From Aptenodytes patagonicus (Eukaryota > Chordata > Aves > Sphenisciformes > Spheniscidae), in assembly GCF_965638725.1 (NCBI RefSeq), contig NC_134960.1, positions 2,110,501 through 2,174,500 of the forward strand: a DNA stretch of 64,000 bases, given 5' to 3'. The notes under the pieces are model-generated. The model ran no database searches. It saw nothing but the letters and a program-made list of their open reading frames with translations, and was not told the DNA's origin. Each line of letters begins with the position of its first letter. Position 1 is the first letter of the stretch. The position numbers and the translations under genes are program-made. Below, in pieces: positions 23,975-58,450 of the stretch.

Positions 23975-24263
23975 ACACAAAGAACATCACAACTTTATTT
24001 TCACTTTTAAAGCATAAAATACATCTAAAAGTTAACTGCACTGTATCCATTTAAATTCTTCCAAAGCATGGTGACTCAAACCCAGGCACAGAAACACGTA
24101 GAAAGATATGAAGTTTAAAAGTCTAATAGCTTCAAACTAGCTAAAATTGTTACAAATCTTCAGTAGTATATGATATGAAGGAACTATATTTGCAGATGCC
24201 TTCATTTAAGCTCTATCAAGTTAGGCAGCTAAGCCAATCTATAATATGCAATTACTTGAAATT
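23975..24263 (-). other. RAD50: RAD50 3' UTR
   Basis: Sequence from the RAD50 stop to just past the first good minus-strand AATAAA (23999-23994), giving a 3' UTR of about 0.29 kb. GT-rich sequence follows the signal. The short frame 23844-24050 (minus) is judged noncoding. Confidence 0.6.
23994..23999 (-). terminator. RAD50: RAD50 polyadenylation signal
   Basis: Plus-strand TTTATT reads AATAAA on the minus strand, about 265 nt after the stop codon. It is followed by gttgtgatgttctttgtgta, a typical GT-rich downstream element. Confidence 0.6.
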
Positions 24264-47277
<23,014 letters not shown>

Positions 47278-47300
47278 TCAGAAGTGTAAACGTTATAAAT

Positions 47301-48480
47301 CCTGCAAAATAAAGCTTCGTGAAAAATCTACAAGGCAAAAATTACAGCATATCACTGAAAGCTGACAACGCATCTATACAAGCACAAAACATTATGAACA
47401 TCTTTAAAAACACAGCCAAGGCTCTTCAGTTATGGCTCAAGGTACAGAGCATACAAAGGCAAAACTCTCACTTATTTTAAGCTGAGAAGCTAATGAACTC
47501 CAAGTTAAGAGAACTGCCATACTACTTATCATTAAGTCAAAAACAATGGCCAAAAATAACCCTTGAAGTGTATGAGAAACGTGCTTTATTCCACATCACA
47601 AAATCCACGCGTGCGCTTTCAGAATGCCCCGAACAGGACAGAGGCACCAATATTTTCTCCCTTTAGAAATCCACTGTCGTACTGCACCACCCAACGCTGT
47701 GGGAGCTTCCCTACCGCCCGTTCCTCACAGGGCCGCATTCAAATTCGTTCGGGACTTCCAGCGCTACCTCTGTCCCGATGCGAGGGGGAAGAGGAGCAGG
47801 CGGCTTTACAGGCCAGGGCAGGCAGGGCCCGCGGGCCCGCGCACGGCTGGGAGCTGCCCCTGCCTCAGGGATGGGGTAACTGATGGAGGCAACTCCTACC
47901 CCGAGGCCCGTTACTGACCCCCGGTGAACACGTCCATTTCAAGCGTATATACGTGTGTATTTCAGCTGTTTCATATGGCCGAAAGAGCGTCGCTCAGTCC
48001 GCTCCCACTCTCCCCTCACGGCCGTCCCCCCCTGCCCTCCCCCGGGCACGGCCGAGCCCAGGCGCCTCCCGGGCCCCCCGAGGCGCCTCAGGGGAGGCCC
48101 AGCGAGGCTCGGCCCCGCCAGGCCACCGCTGCGGTTGGAGGCGGGCGGCAGCCGTGGGGGCAGCGGGCGGCAAAGGGCATTTCCTGGAGAAACCCCACTG
48201 CCGGGGCAGAGGTGGGCAGCGGGAGTTTCCCACCCGGAGCCCCGCGCTGCAAGCGGGGGTGGACATTTTCCAGGGAGAGGCGATGGCACCGCCGCGGCGG
48301 AGGCGGCCGCGGCCCTTCCCACAGCCCCCCGAGCCCGCCAACCTCCCCGCTCACCCAGCCCCGCTTTACCTCCGCTCGCCGCCGCGGTCCCGCGCGCCCC
48401 GGCAGCCACCGCGGCCGCCGCCGCCACGCCCCGGCAATGGCGGGCCCCGCCCGGCCGCCCGCCCCGGCCCGGGCTCGCTA
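47301..48480 (-). other. RAD50: Probable RAD50 non-coding first exon and 5' UTR intron
   Basis: Fifty bases before the RAD50 ATG the minus strand reads ctttattttgcag|g, a good acceptor (AG at 47303-47302). About 1.07 kb further upstream, inside the CpG island, the minus strand reads gcggag|gtaaag, a good donor (exon end at 48370). Joining them would give a short GC-rich non-coding exon upstream of 48370 and an intron 48369-47304. This is inference from splice-site quality and from the distance between the CpG island and the ATG. Confidence 0.45.
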
Positions 48481-48790
48481 CCGCCCCCTCCCGCCGAGCC
48501 CGGCCGCCCGCAGCTGCGGGCAGGGGCTGCGCGGCCGTCCCGCGGAGGGGTCCGGCCAGGTCGCCTCCCCCGGTCCCCCGCCCGCTCTGCTTCGCCTCTC
48601 CGTTTCTGCCACAGGCCGTGTGGGGCGAGGGGGGAAAAGGGGGCAACGATGAGGAAAGCCCGCTCCAGCTCTTCCCCACGGCCCCTCTCCTCTCCCCCAG
48701 CCCCTCCAGTCATCCCCAAACTCTCCCGCCTGCCCTGTCCTGGGGATCCCCGGTGGCGCCCAGTGATTCCCCCCCCACCCCACCCGCTGA
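47750..48790 (-). promoter_or_regulatory. RAD50: CpG island, RAD50 promoter region
   Basis: About 1 kb is very rich in C, G and CpG, with Sp1-type GC boxes (ccgcccggccgcccgc region near 48446-48470) and a YY1-like caatggcggg (48435-48444). It is the only strong CpG island at the 5' side of RAD50, as expected for a housekeeping repair gene. The 240-300 codon frames on both strands here are GC artefacts. It might also fire toward IL5; no evidence for that. Confidence 0.75.
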
Positions 48791-51700
48791 GGAGCCGTTA
48801 GCACTTTTATTAAAAACACAAAACAATTGTAAAATAGTAATTTCAGAGGTTTTTTAATGATGTTTCCAGCCTGCTGCCGTGGCTCGGTGCCCCTGCAGTG
48901 CCGGTACAGCGGCTACGGCGGTGGAAAACTCCAGCTGGCCCCAGCTCCGGCCCTCCCCGTCAGAGCAGACGGGTCGCCTGTTGGAAGGCAAAGCTTCCAG
49001 CCCCGTCATCAAGCGACAGCGGATCGTCCCACAGACGAGCCCCCTTTTTCCGACAGCCTGAGTAAGCGATGAACAGACCCCGGGGGTAACTGAGTCGTGG
49101 GGAGCGTGAGGCTGCACCGCTGAGCCCCGCTTTTAAGGCAAACCTGCGGATCCCCGCAGCAATCCAGCTTGGTGCTTCTGGCTCAGAAACCACATTTCCG
49201 ACGCTGGCTTTGATGTCCGCTCATTCTGCCCGTTACGCGCTGTTGAATCAGAGCCAGCGCAGGATCAATGACTGGCATGCAGGAAGGTGGCACAGCATCA
49301 TCGGAGCTGTGGTAGCTACCTGGCTGGCTCTAGCAATGCCAGTCCTGTTAGTAACTGTGTGTGCTCAAGTATTTCCAGCGATAGCATGAGTCCTCGGGGC
49401 TGTGAGTGAGCAGTGGTTCACCATGACGCTGTCGGTAGTGTAAGTGTGATGCATCCCTCTCTCGCAGTGACAGATGAGAGTCAGGAAATGGTTTACAAGT
49501 CTGAGGTGTTAGTGATCTGATAATTTACCTGCCTTAGTAGAAAATCTAGAATACAAACTGCAGAAATTCCACATCAATCTCTTTGTGCTCAGTGCAGGAA
49601 GAGGATAAAGTGTAGTCATATATCTAATTGTAGGATTGCTCCGTTTAGGTTTAATTTGAGGGGTATTTTCCTTCAAATCCATATGAAAAACAGGGAAAGA
49701 ATGACTAAACTCAGTGGTATAAGATATTTTTGAAGTTAACATCTTAGCAGGACTCAAAAAAGCGTTGGGCATACAGAGAAGTGCTGTTAGAGTAGATGAA
49801 ATGTGTGAAGACCCTCCGCCGCGTCCTCCCAAGGAGAACGGCTTCTCTTGCACAGGGCAGCTGTTGCGAGGCACTAAACCCTCGTACTTCAGCTTCCTAT
49901 TTTAGAAATTGAATACAGGTCATTGTGATCGTTCAAATACCGTGTGAAACCCAGAAAGGTGGCCTCTCATTAAGTAGAAATGTTTTACTTAACGGCATAT
50001 GGTATTCTTTTCCACATTTTACACCTGCCTACAAAAATTGTTGGAAACAGAATATAAGCTGTTTGTGAAGAAACAATATTACCTTCATTACCAAACCTAC
50101 TTTTTATTTGCTCATAATTTTCGGAAAATCTGTCTTGTGGACTGACAGTTGTCATGCGCAAAGGTGAATTTTGTTGGACGTACCAAAATGTGAAAATAAA
50201 TTGCAGCAGCTTTTCACATTCAATGCAAACAGCTTCCATTGTTCCACAGACAGCGCAATGGCAGCTGACCAAAGCAACGTCATGCTTCTAGGTGAGTGAC
50301 TCCAGCAATTTCTATAATCTGGAAAGAAACCCAAAGAGAAACTCAGTTTCCTAACTAAATTAGAAGAAAATTAGAAAGCATTCAGAAATGCCTCCTATAT
50401 GTATCTGAAGGGAGATTGCTAAATAATGTAGTCAAAATTCCATGCAGTTTTTTGCCACTAAGTCCACCTGTTTTATTTGCTTTCTTAGTCACGGTGCTAA
50501 GTCTGAATGTTATTTTATTTTTTTTTAGAAAAATAAGAGGAAACGAGAAAAAATGAAGGCAGACATAATACCTTTAGCAAGGGTGCATGTTTTACACCAC
50601 TTGGTAGGTAGTCTAATACAGATCCTGCTCTCAACAGCAAAACAAGTAGTTACAAAACTGGCACGAAATAATACAACTGAAACGGTTAAACAGGAAATCA
50701 ATGGATAATAGGCATGTCCATCATTGGATATCATGACAGAAACTGCTGCAAGAGCTGTTCCTATCAATGTTCACTAGGATGAGGAAGTAGAAGTTCAAAT
50801 CACTCTAAAATGTATAACGTTTCTTACTCTGAAGAAAACAGGAAAAGGTGAAATAATCACTTTCCCTGCAATACAAAAAACTTCAGCTGCTTCTGGCTAA
50901 GTCCTCAACCATTATCTGTCCTTTTCTGTGTACCCATGAAAACACAAACTCTTAATATTGCTGATTTTCTGACATTTATGATCTCAGTGTAGTTTGTTAA
51001 ATATTTTCAACATTCCAGTCTGTCCCGGAAAAGAATTCAAGGAAAAATCCTGGACGTTAGGCAAGTCCGAAATTCTAAGCCAGACCTGGAGTTTTGCAAC
51101 TGACCTTTATTTCCATAATGAGAAAGTCAATCTCTGACAATTTTAGATCACCAAATAACGTTGTTAATAATGATCACATGCACAAAGCGCATTAAGAAGT
51201 CACCTTGACACAGTGTGTCAAGAGCTGTATATCATCAGATCTAGAAGATGTGGTCTGTGGACTCCAGCTATTGCACAGCTAGTGCCATTGGGCACTGTTT
51301 AGTCAGAGGTTACTCAACACTTCGTAGGTGCTTTGGGGTCTACAGAGGGGTTGGAAAGGAATACCGGAGTTTTGAGGCAGTTTTGGGGACTGCAAGAAGG
51401 TTCCAGGTGATTGGGGGTAGGAAAAAGGATCTCTCCCTTTGGCTGCTCCTTTCTTGCTAGGGCCCACAGACTTCCTCTGCCCCCTTGTACCAGTCTTCTC
51501 CCACATCCACTGCGAGAAGCAACTCTTCCTCTTTGCTCCATAGCCCCTATTCATCTTACGGTTAGAAAAAAGCCCAACCAGAACAAAAAAAGCCAGAGCA
51601 CTTCCTCCCTTCCCTGGGACTTTCTTACGCTACTCCTGAGGACCAGGAGTCCCTCCAGGACTAACTGCAGGGACAGGCTGCCGGCTGCAGATGCCATGGA

Positions 51701-52734
51701 CACCCTCACCTCTTCCCGGCAGCCCCTGTCCAGACGGGAGCCATCTCAGGCTCCCCTATAGGTAAACTGGGCAAGCTGCCAGTCCGGGGAATCTAACTTG
51801 CCTACGCTTTCAGCCAACCCCAAAACTGATTGATAACTTTACCAGCTATTTTAGTCCTTACTGTGCTTCCTCTACGAAGGGAAACAAAGCGGCCAGTCTT
51901 GTATCAGGTCAAGTTCATGGTTAGGTAACAGAGGCAAACTTTGGAAAACAGCCCTGTGTACTCAATCTCAACATCATCTGTAATTAAATGAGTAACGTAT
52001 AAATGATAGATGAAGTAAGCCTGGACCTTATCATAAGCTGGCAGCCAGCAGGTGGTTTTGTGGCTAACAATTCAGGCTTTCTCTGTGGTCGTAGTCTGGT
52101 GATAATCCTACTTTTTATGAGTGTGAAAAAGGTTCACAAAATGTGAGCTATGGCCACTACAGGTCTTGAGACAAGAAGAGGTTAGTGTTCGCTTCACTGG
52201 GATGTTAGCGGCACAGCGGGCTGTAAGAATACTGGCAAAGTTGAAGATAAAAATCATACCCATCTTTCAGAAGCAAATACGACTCCTCTAGATAGATGAT
52301 GCTAGATGATCCTCCATTTGTGTGTTGTCTCCTGCCCTGTAGCTGCCTCGTTATGACTCAGTTGTTCAGGAGCACAATGCCATCAGCCTCGGTTGTTGCT
52401 GCTTTCTCCATGGCAATGCTTTTCCACGTTGCTGTTGGATGACGCACAGACCGTATCCGGACTCTGCAACCACTCTGACCTCTGGAATAGGCTCCAAAAG
52501 TCATTGATTAGGAGACTTATTGGCGTTGTTTCTGGTAAGAGTTTTCTGTTTCACACACACCACTTTCCCACCAATATGAAATCTATTCTCTAAATCAGTG
52601 TTTATGCTACAGTGGGATGGTTTAGTGGGAACGATTTCTTCACTTGTGATCTATCTCCTTTGACTGATGCTCAGCACAGTTACCAGCCTTTCAGAGTACA
52701 TAAATCTGTGAATGTGAAAGTATGAATGTGAAAG
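48791..52734. other. RAD50-IL5 spacer, proximal part, no assigned gene
   Basis: No recognised exon. The 49.5-50.8 kb part has coding-like open stretches on both strands and a few splice-like signals, but no family resemblance and inconsistent phases. The remainder (50.8-52.7 kb) shows nothing I can name. Confidence 0.5.
50529..50708 (+). other. Unassigned exon-like open stretch (59 codons, then TAA)
   Basis: A long T-rich tract and AG (50527-50528) are followed by an open frame whose translation starts KNKRKREKMKADIIPL, continues with an amphipathic helical stretch, and ends KQEING before TAA at 50706-50708. A separate good donor AG|GTGAGT lies at 50291/50292, but joining the two creates a stop in every frame. 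No family is recognised. It could be chance, a terminal exon of an unknown gene, or a remnant. Confidence 0.15.
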
Positions 52735-53480
52735 ACTGAGGAGCAGAAGGGACTACCTGAGTCACTGTTTCCAGTCTCCTGCAACGTGTATTATTGTGTC
52801 ATCCCTTCTAGAAATCTGTCAATGCTCCTTTATAAAACTGGTTGGAACATTAGGTAGGAGAACAACTAGCAGTGACAAACTTTTAAATTTCCAGCCTAAA
52901 CGTCTGGTGGCTGGAGTGTTCCCTGTTTGAATTTGTCTGAACATTGTCCTGTATCTAAGATATCCTCTTCCTGCTCTTATCTCCCAATCTGTTGTAGACT
53001 GCACATATTCTCAGCCTTTATTTTGCCAGATAATCAAGCCAAGCTCTTCCATTGTCTTGAGTTCTTTGTTCAGCTGGTCAACAACATTGTTAATGACAGT
53101 AGGACAGAGACTACATCCTGAGGCCATTCATCAGTTACCTACTTCAGCCTAATAACTTTCCTTTTCAAGACGGCTCTTACCATAGCCCAGTAAACTATTC
53201 ATCTGCCTTAATACTTTCACGTCTTCTCCAGATTAACCAATACGTTATCATTTGATACAGTGCTTTACTAAACCCCAGATACCTAGGATCTTTCTTATAG
53301 GATGAAGTCTCTTATCAAACAAGGATATCTGGTCACTCTGGCATGATCCATCTACAGCAATCAATGTTACATTTTGTCTTATCCTACCATTTACTTCTAT
53401 GTCTTTAACATATGTTTCTTTCCAAACTTGTTCTAAAGGCCAACGTATCAGAAGAGCCAGCCTTCCCTCGTCCAAGTTGC
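52735..53480 (-). mobile_element. Degraded CR1/L3-like LINE fragment
   Basis: The plus-strand order of phrases (agcagaagggactacctgag, then ccagataatcaagccaagct, tgctttactaaaccccagat, ctctggcatgatccatct) follows the reverse complement of old amniote CR1/L3-type LINE 3' regions. Frames here, such as 53248-53538 minus, are remnants at best. Boundaries are approximate and the family call is from memory. Confidence 0.5.
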
Positions 53481-54534
53481 TTTTTATGTGTAAGAATGCA
53501 CCACTTTGTAGAGAATTGGGGGATGTAGATTTTACCATGCCCTGATTTGAAAACTCCGTTCAGCTCCGTGTCAGGCCTGGAGGGATGCCACAGACACCCG
53601 ACTGCCTCCCCAGGAGCTGCTGACCCAGCCAAATAATTTTGTCTTCCTTCTCATTTCTTTGCAGTCTGCCCTGTCGTTTCAGATGCTGCTCTTCACTTAC
53701 TGCGCCGCCTATCTCACAGTATCTTATATCAGTATTTTTCCTCTGACTGCCCATCCTTCCTCGATACTTCTATAACCACTATGATGTCTTCATTTACCTG
53801 ATTTTTTTTTTTTTAATTCCTATGTACTGTCAATTCTGATTTCACTCTACCCTACAGAATAAGTACGGGCGCAAAGTCTGACAGACAAGATATTTGCACT
53901 CAGCTGGGAAATGGAACCTTACATATTGATCTCATTTGTTTCTGCTGCAGTTGGGTGAATGGCATTTTACTGGGAGACACTTATCCTATGATGCCTTCAT
54001 ACATTTTTTCCATTCTACTCCCACGTACCTCCCGTAATGTCACAACTCTTTCTTTATTCAAATTCCCATTGATACTGTGATACAAAGAACTGCCATGGTT
54101 CTATCCATGGCTGATGGACAGAAGTCTTCCGTTATGAAAAATCATGAGCAGCTTGTTCCTCTCCCAGATCATACCTTGGTGGTATGTCACCATGGGTTTG
54201 ATCAGTTTGGGGCAAAATTTTTCATTATTTCAAAAATGGCTAAGACATTGATGGTGATTCAGATGCTGGTGACAGCCCAAAAAGATTAGATTATTGGCCG
54301 ATATAGCAAGAATAAACATTTACTCCTTTAATTCTTGTTAAATATATTAGCATATGATATGATAGACGTGCTAATTTCTATACTAATAATTTTAAATAAA
54401 ACTACAACTATTTATGAAATATAACAAAATGCTTGCTTGATATCCACACTGTGGGAAAGAGTGTGGATAACCTTTCAGAAGATCTGCTTTTCTTCTGCCT
54501 AGTTTATCAAAGATGCTTTTTAGCCCTCTCCCTC

Positions 54535-54800
54535 TAGGAAAGGGTGGCCATACCAGGTCAGGCAAAAGTCCATCTTACTCAGCGTCCTGTCTCTACGCGT
54601 GGTCAAATGCTGACTTCCATGGAGGAATGTAAGTATGTGTTGTGTTATGCCCCTCGTGCTCTTCCAGGATCCAGACATTTTCAGCTGGGGGGCCTCCTGT
54701 GTTCCTTTGGATGCGCTCGGACAGTAGGATGCTCTATGAGCCTAGTGTTAAAAGCTTTTTCAGGAGCTTTTTCAGTTAGGATCAAAAGATCCTTTCAAGA
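54535..54800. repeat. Old interspersed repeat, family uncertain
   Basis: The phrase ggccataccaggtcaggcaa, followed by gtccatcttactcagcgtcc, resembles a dispersed repeat I recall from reptile and bird genomes (consensus wording like ccatactgggtcagaccaat). It is probably LINE- or SINE-derived. No coding potential. Confidence 0.4.
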
Positions 54801-55649
54801 GGGTTTTTTTGACCTCTAGTTATACTTCTCTTTCTGAATTTTAGGACAAGAATAGGTACTTTAATATTAAAAAAATATTTAAAGGTTTAGTTTAGCGATG
54901 TTTTCAACAAGACTTAAACAGACCTGTTCATAAAATTATGTATTGAGAAATTAATTATTTGATGTGCACAAGGTCTCCTTTGTTTCTGTGACTCTCAAGC
55001 AGATAGCTATGGAAAACCAGATGACTCTTCACACATTGTTGAGTGATTTGTCTGATTTTGCTGGAAAATTGTAACCTTTTAATGAGTGACTCTTACCCTC
55101 TCACAAGCACTTGCCAGGCACCTGAAAGTATTTTTTAGCCATTTAGACGCACTTCAGTATTTTTCAGTATATAGGGTTTTTCCACTAATGTTGAAGGACT
55201 TCTTTAAATTCAAACAAGGTTTTTACTTGATGCCAGGACTGCTAATTTCTGCCATTAATGCCCACCATGCTTCTACTATTTGGCTGTTGCTAATTAAACC
55301 CATGCTTTTCCCAGCTATGTATTACATGCTGAATTTCACAAAACAGCAAGGGTGAAGGAGGAAGGCTGAAGAAGTCAAATTGGTTAAGTGGTGTTAGGGT
55401 CTGTGTATGTCTAAGAATTTGCTATTATTTTTTACTATGCCTAGAACTGCAGTTTATGTTAGAAAATCCTATTGAACAAAGGATGTCTTATTACTGAGTG
55501 GAATGTTAGAAGTATTTAGGTTTCCAGATCTCCATCTATCTGATTATGTGATGCAAAAATAAGAATAGAACCACATAAAGATGTGTGTTACATAAGGAAT
55601 ACTCCTATTTCCTGTGATGAGTTTTTGATATCGTGTAAGAAAATTACAT

Positions 55650-55829
55650 CTCTTATCTACGAAGGTATTTTCCCCTTATTTGATGTCAGAGGGAAGGAAA
55701 CCCCCAACCTGTCCCCACTGAGGCATCCCACAGTGCCTATAATAATTCACACTATGTTCTTGTGCCTTTTCCTATATGAGAAAACTTTCCCTTCGATTTA
55801 ATATTCAAGGGGTACATGAGTATATATAG
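55650..55829 (+). promoter_or_regulatory. IL5: IL5 promoter: TATA box, GATA and NFAT-like words
   Basis: TATATATAG at 55821-55829 is 56-64 bp before the IL5 ATG and predicts a start near 55850. Upstream are TTATCT (55653-55658, GATA word on the minus strand), ATTTTCC (55667-55673), TTTTCC (55777-55782) and gagaaaactttccc (about 55788-55801), which are NFAT-type cores. The ATG at 55816 precedes the TATA box, so it should not be in the mRNA. Confidence 0.55.
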
Positions 55830-55884
55830 GCAGCATGTGGTGTTAAAAAGGCATAAATCAAACGTAGCTCTCCTGGAAGCGAAA

Positions 55885-58184
55885 ATGCTGTTGCTCTATA
55901 TCTTCTTGTTGGGTTGCTGCTCATCTGGCTCAATGGGCAGCGCAATAGAAGAATTTCAAGTAAACTTCAAGGCTCTAGTGGATCTAGTGGATCTAGCAAG
56001 CAAGGAGGTGGGTCATTATCTTTTCTTCTTCATTTTCTACGGTTCTTTTGATGGAAGTATAAAATCGAGTCTGGGCTACTTTGAGCTCTAGTTTGCGTGT
56101 CCTGTGTTTTGTTTGTTAAACTTGAGATGCTGAAGGCACTGCGTGTCAACCTCTCCTCAGAAGCTGGCGCTGCAGTTGTTTCCCCAAAGGAAGTTCAGAA
56201 ATAGAAAACCTGATGAAGACGATATGTAGTTAGAGATGCTTAACAATGTGGCAGTCACTCAGAAGAGAAATACCTTCTAACACTATTTTCTTTTTTAAAA
56301 TTTTAGCTCTTCCTTCCAGTACCTGTCGGGAAATTTCGGGTAAGACTCTTAAAGCTTCTTTATTTCTGCTGTTGTTAATCATTTGGAAAATGATGATGCT
56401 TTGTAGCAGATCTTGAGAGAAAGAGAGAGTTAGACTACTAAAAAAGACTGAATCTCACAAAAAGGGAATACACGTGCTAACGGTATGCTCATGAGCAGCT
56501 CTATCAAATTCAGTTCAATTCCTTGTATGCAAAAAGTTATGGAAATACAGAACCAATTCTGAGACCAGGGTCTCTGAGACTCAGTTCTGCTCCTCCTGAA
56601 GTCAATCTCAGGAGCTCTCGCAGAGAGCTTAATACTGAGGCTGTTCTCAACATTACTATATGAGGTGCAGACCCTGAACGTGACCTGCTGTCATTTAGAG
56701 CAGCAGGCGGTGAATACAGGTAGCACCGGAAACGCTGAAATGTTCTTACCTCTCGGCAAACAGACGAGTTGAGCGTTATAAAGCATAATGGAGTTTGTCT
56801 CCGAAGGAAGCAATTTGCAGGCATGACAAGTTATCGCACACAGCTTTGTTGATCAGTGGTTTTCAGCCTGTGGTCTGCAGATTTCTCAGGCTCTGTGAAC
56901 TGAGAAAAGGTTCATGAAAAATAACCAAGAACAGGCAACCTGTTGTTGGGAGGCCTTATCTTTAGAGGAAAAAACGTTTAGAGTTTGCAACTTTAAAGAA
57001 GGTGAAGAGCAGCGCTTTATAGACAGAAGAGTACGGCGCTTCTGTCCTTCCACACAGAGATGGTAGCTGCGAAAGGCAATTAGCAGATCTAATCTCTTCG
57101 GGCTACTCAGTGTGATTTTGATAAAACTGCAACCCCAACGGATTTTAATGCTCTTTTATAACTCTTTTCCCCGTTTTTCCTTTATAATGATTTTTTTTTT
57201 GGATGTTATATGCTTTTTTCTCTCCTGCTGTAGATTTTTATCAAATCCCAGAAAACATAGGAAAGTGCCCCTTTCCCTAATCGTACAGAAATAGAGTAGA
57301 CAATAGATAATTTCTGTTTCTGCTGTGCATGCAGTTAGTTATTGAATTTAATGCAAGATAAAATTGAACTCATTTGGCAGAATATAATTTTGCTGCTGTT
57401 TGATTTATTTTTTTTTTAGTGCAACCATGTTCCCTGTCACCTTGAAAGAACCATAGAATGGATGAAAGTTTACTTTAAGGATGATCAAATGAAAACACGC
57501 GTTTCTCTGATGGAGAAAAACATGGACTGCATAATATCAGCTTTAAATAAAGCACATACAGTAAGTTTCTCGTCAGTTATTTATAGTGATTAAACAAGTA
57601 AAAATGTGAAATTACTGTGAATGGACTGCTCCTTTGTTTTCAAAACATACGAAATTAAGCAACTTGGCATCCTGGTCAACTAAAGCAAAATTTTTATACC
57701 ATCTCCGTGCATGCTTAATTTCGCACTGTTGAGCATTATGGCTGCTGCTCAGCAATGGTTTTCTAGAAAATACTTACCTGAAATTCATAGGGTCTGGGTG
57801 GAAGTTAGTTTTCTAACAGCTGCATCGCCCTTAGACAAATCCTGGACCTGTCATTAGCCAGGAGATTAATAAGGAAAGGCCCTAAGCCACATCTCAGTAA
57901 GCAAAGTCAGCCAGGAGGAAGTATTCCTGATCCTCAGAAGTCTTCTTTCCGTTCATTCGTGAAGATCTCTCTTTCCTTCTGATAAATATCGCCTTGAACA
58001 ACCGCCGACAACTCTGCAGCAAATATGCTTTTTTCATTCTCTCCCTTATTATCACTATTACCCGTTATTATTTTTATTCTAGAAACCTGAGAAAGACGTT
58101 TCCTGTCCAATGACCAATACGGACCCGCAGAGCGCCCTGACGCGCTACAAGAAGTTCTTTCAAAACCTGCACGAGAAGTGCTAG
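55885..58184 (+). CDS. IL5: IL5, interleukin-5 precursor (132 aa, four exons, intact)
   Basis: IL-5 is a secreted dimeric cytokine for eosinophils and B cells in mammals. Exons are 55885-56007, 56307-56339, 57420-57560 and 58083-58184. All introns are phase 0 with GT-AG ends, giving 41+11+47+33 codons and TAG at 58182-58184. Exon sizes mirror mammalian IL5, including the 33-bp exon 2, which encodes LFLPVPVGKFR beside human TLRIPVPVHK. Exon 3 begins CNHVPC, like the human NHQLC region. Residues 1 to about 18 form a signal peptide. Overall identity is low, so the call rests on exon architecture, short motifs and position beside RAD50 in divergent orientation, as in mammals. Oddities: five cysteines after the signal peptide (53, 58, 89, 107, 132), one of them the last residue, and no N-glycosylation sequon. 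The chosen ATG follows the TATA box; the upstream ATG at 55816 was rejected. Confidence 0.88.
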
Positions 58185-58450
58185 GAGCCCTGCTGATGGC
58201 AACCCAGCTCGTCGGAGACGTCTTTTACCCAACACTAGAGCCGGTTCTGACAGAATACTGCAAAGCTGCCGCAGAGCGCCACGAAGAGACAGCACAACAT
58301 TAACATGAATGTTTTATATGTGTATTATCAGATATTTATGTCTTATTGCAGGTATTAACGTATTTATTTTATTTATAGAGAACTTTTGTATTTGCACAGA
58401 GTCATAATGTTCAAAGTGATAATGAATAAAAGAACTTAAAATTATTAATT
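58185..58450 (+). other. IL5: IL5 3' UTR with AU-rich element and poly(A) signal
   Basis: Overlapping ATTTATT words at about 58361-58376 form a class II type AU-rich element typical of short-lived cytokine mRNAs. AATAAA at 58425-58430 is followed by GT-rich sequence (gttggttttgtgcg). The UTR is about 0.27 kb. Confidence 0.75.
58425..58430 (+). terminator. IL5: IL5 polyadenylation signal AATAAA
   Basis: A canonical hexamer about 240 nt after the stop codon, with GT-rich sequence 20-40 nt downstream. Confidence 0.7.

Noticed and set aside
47924-48857. Open frames of 240-300 codons on both strands
   Set aside because: They overlap in several frames within a CpG island. Translations are Pro/Arg/Ala/Gly-rich without domains, and stop codons are rare there because of GC content.
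53248-53538. Possible 96-aa minus-strand protein
   Set aside because: It falls inside a stretch whose wording matches a degraded CR1/L3-like LINE, and it is not continuous with a longer frame.
55816-55884. Upstream ATG in frame with IL5 exon 1
   Set aside because: It lies before the TATA box (55821-55829) and adds a polar stretch ahead of the signal peptide. The ATG at 55885 gives a proper signal peptide.
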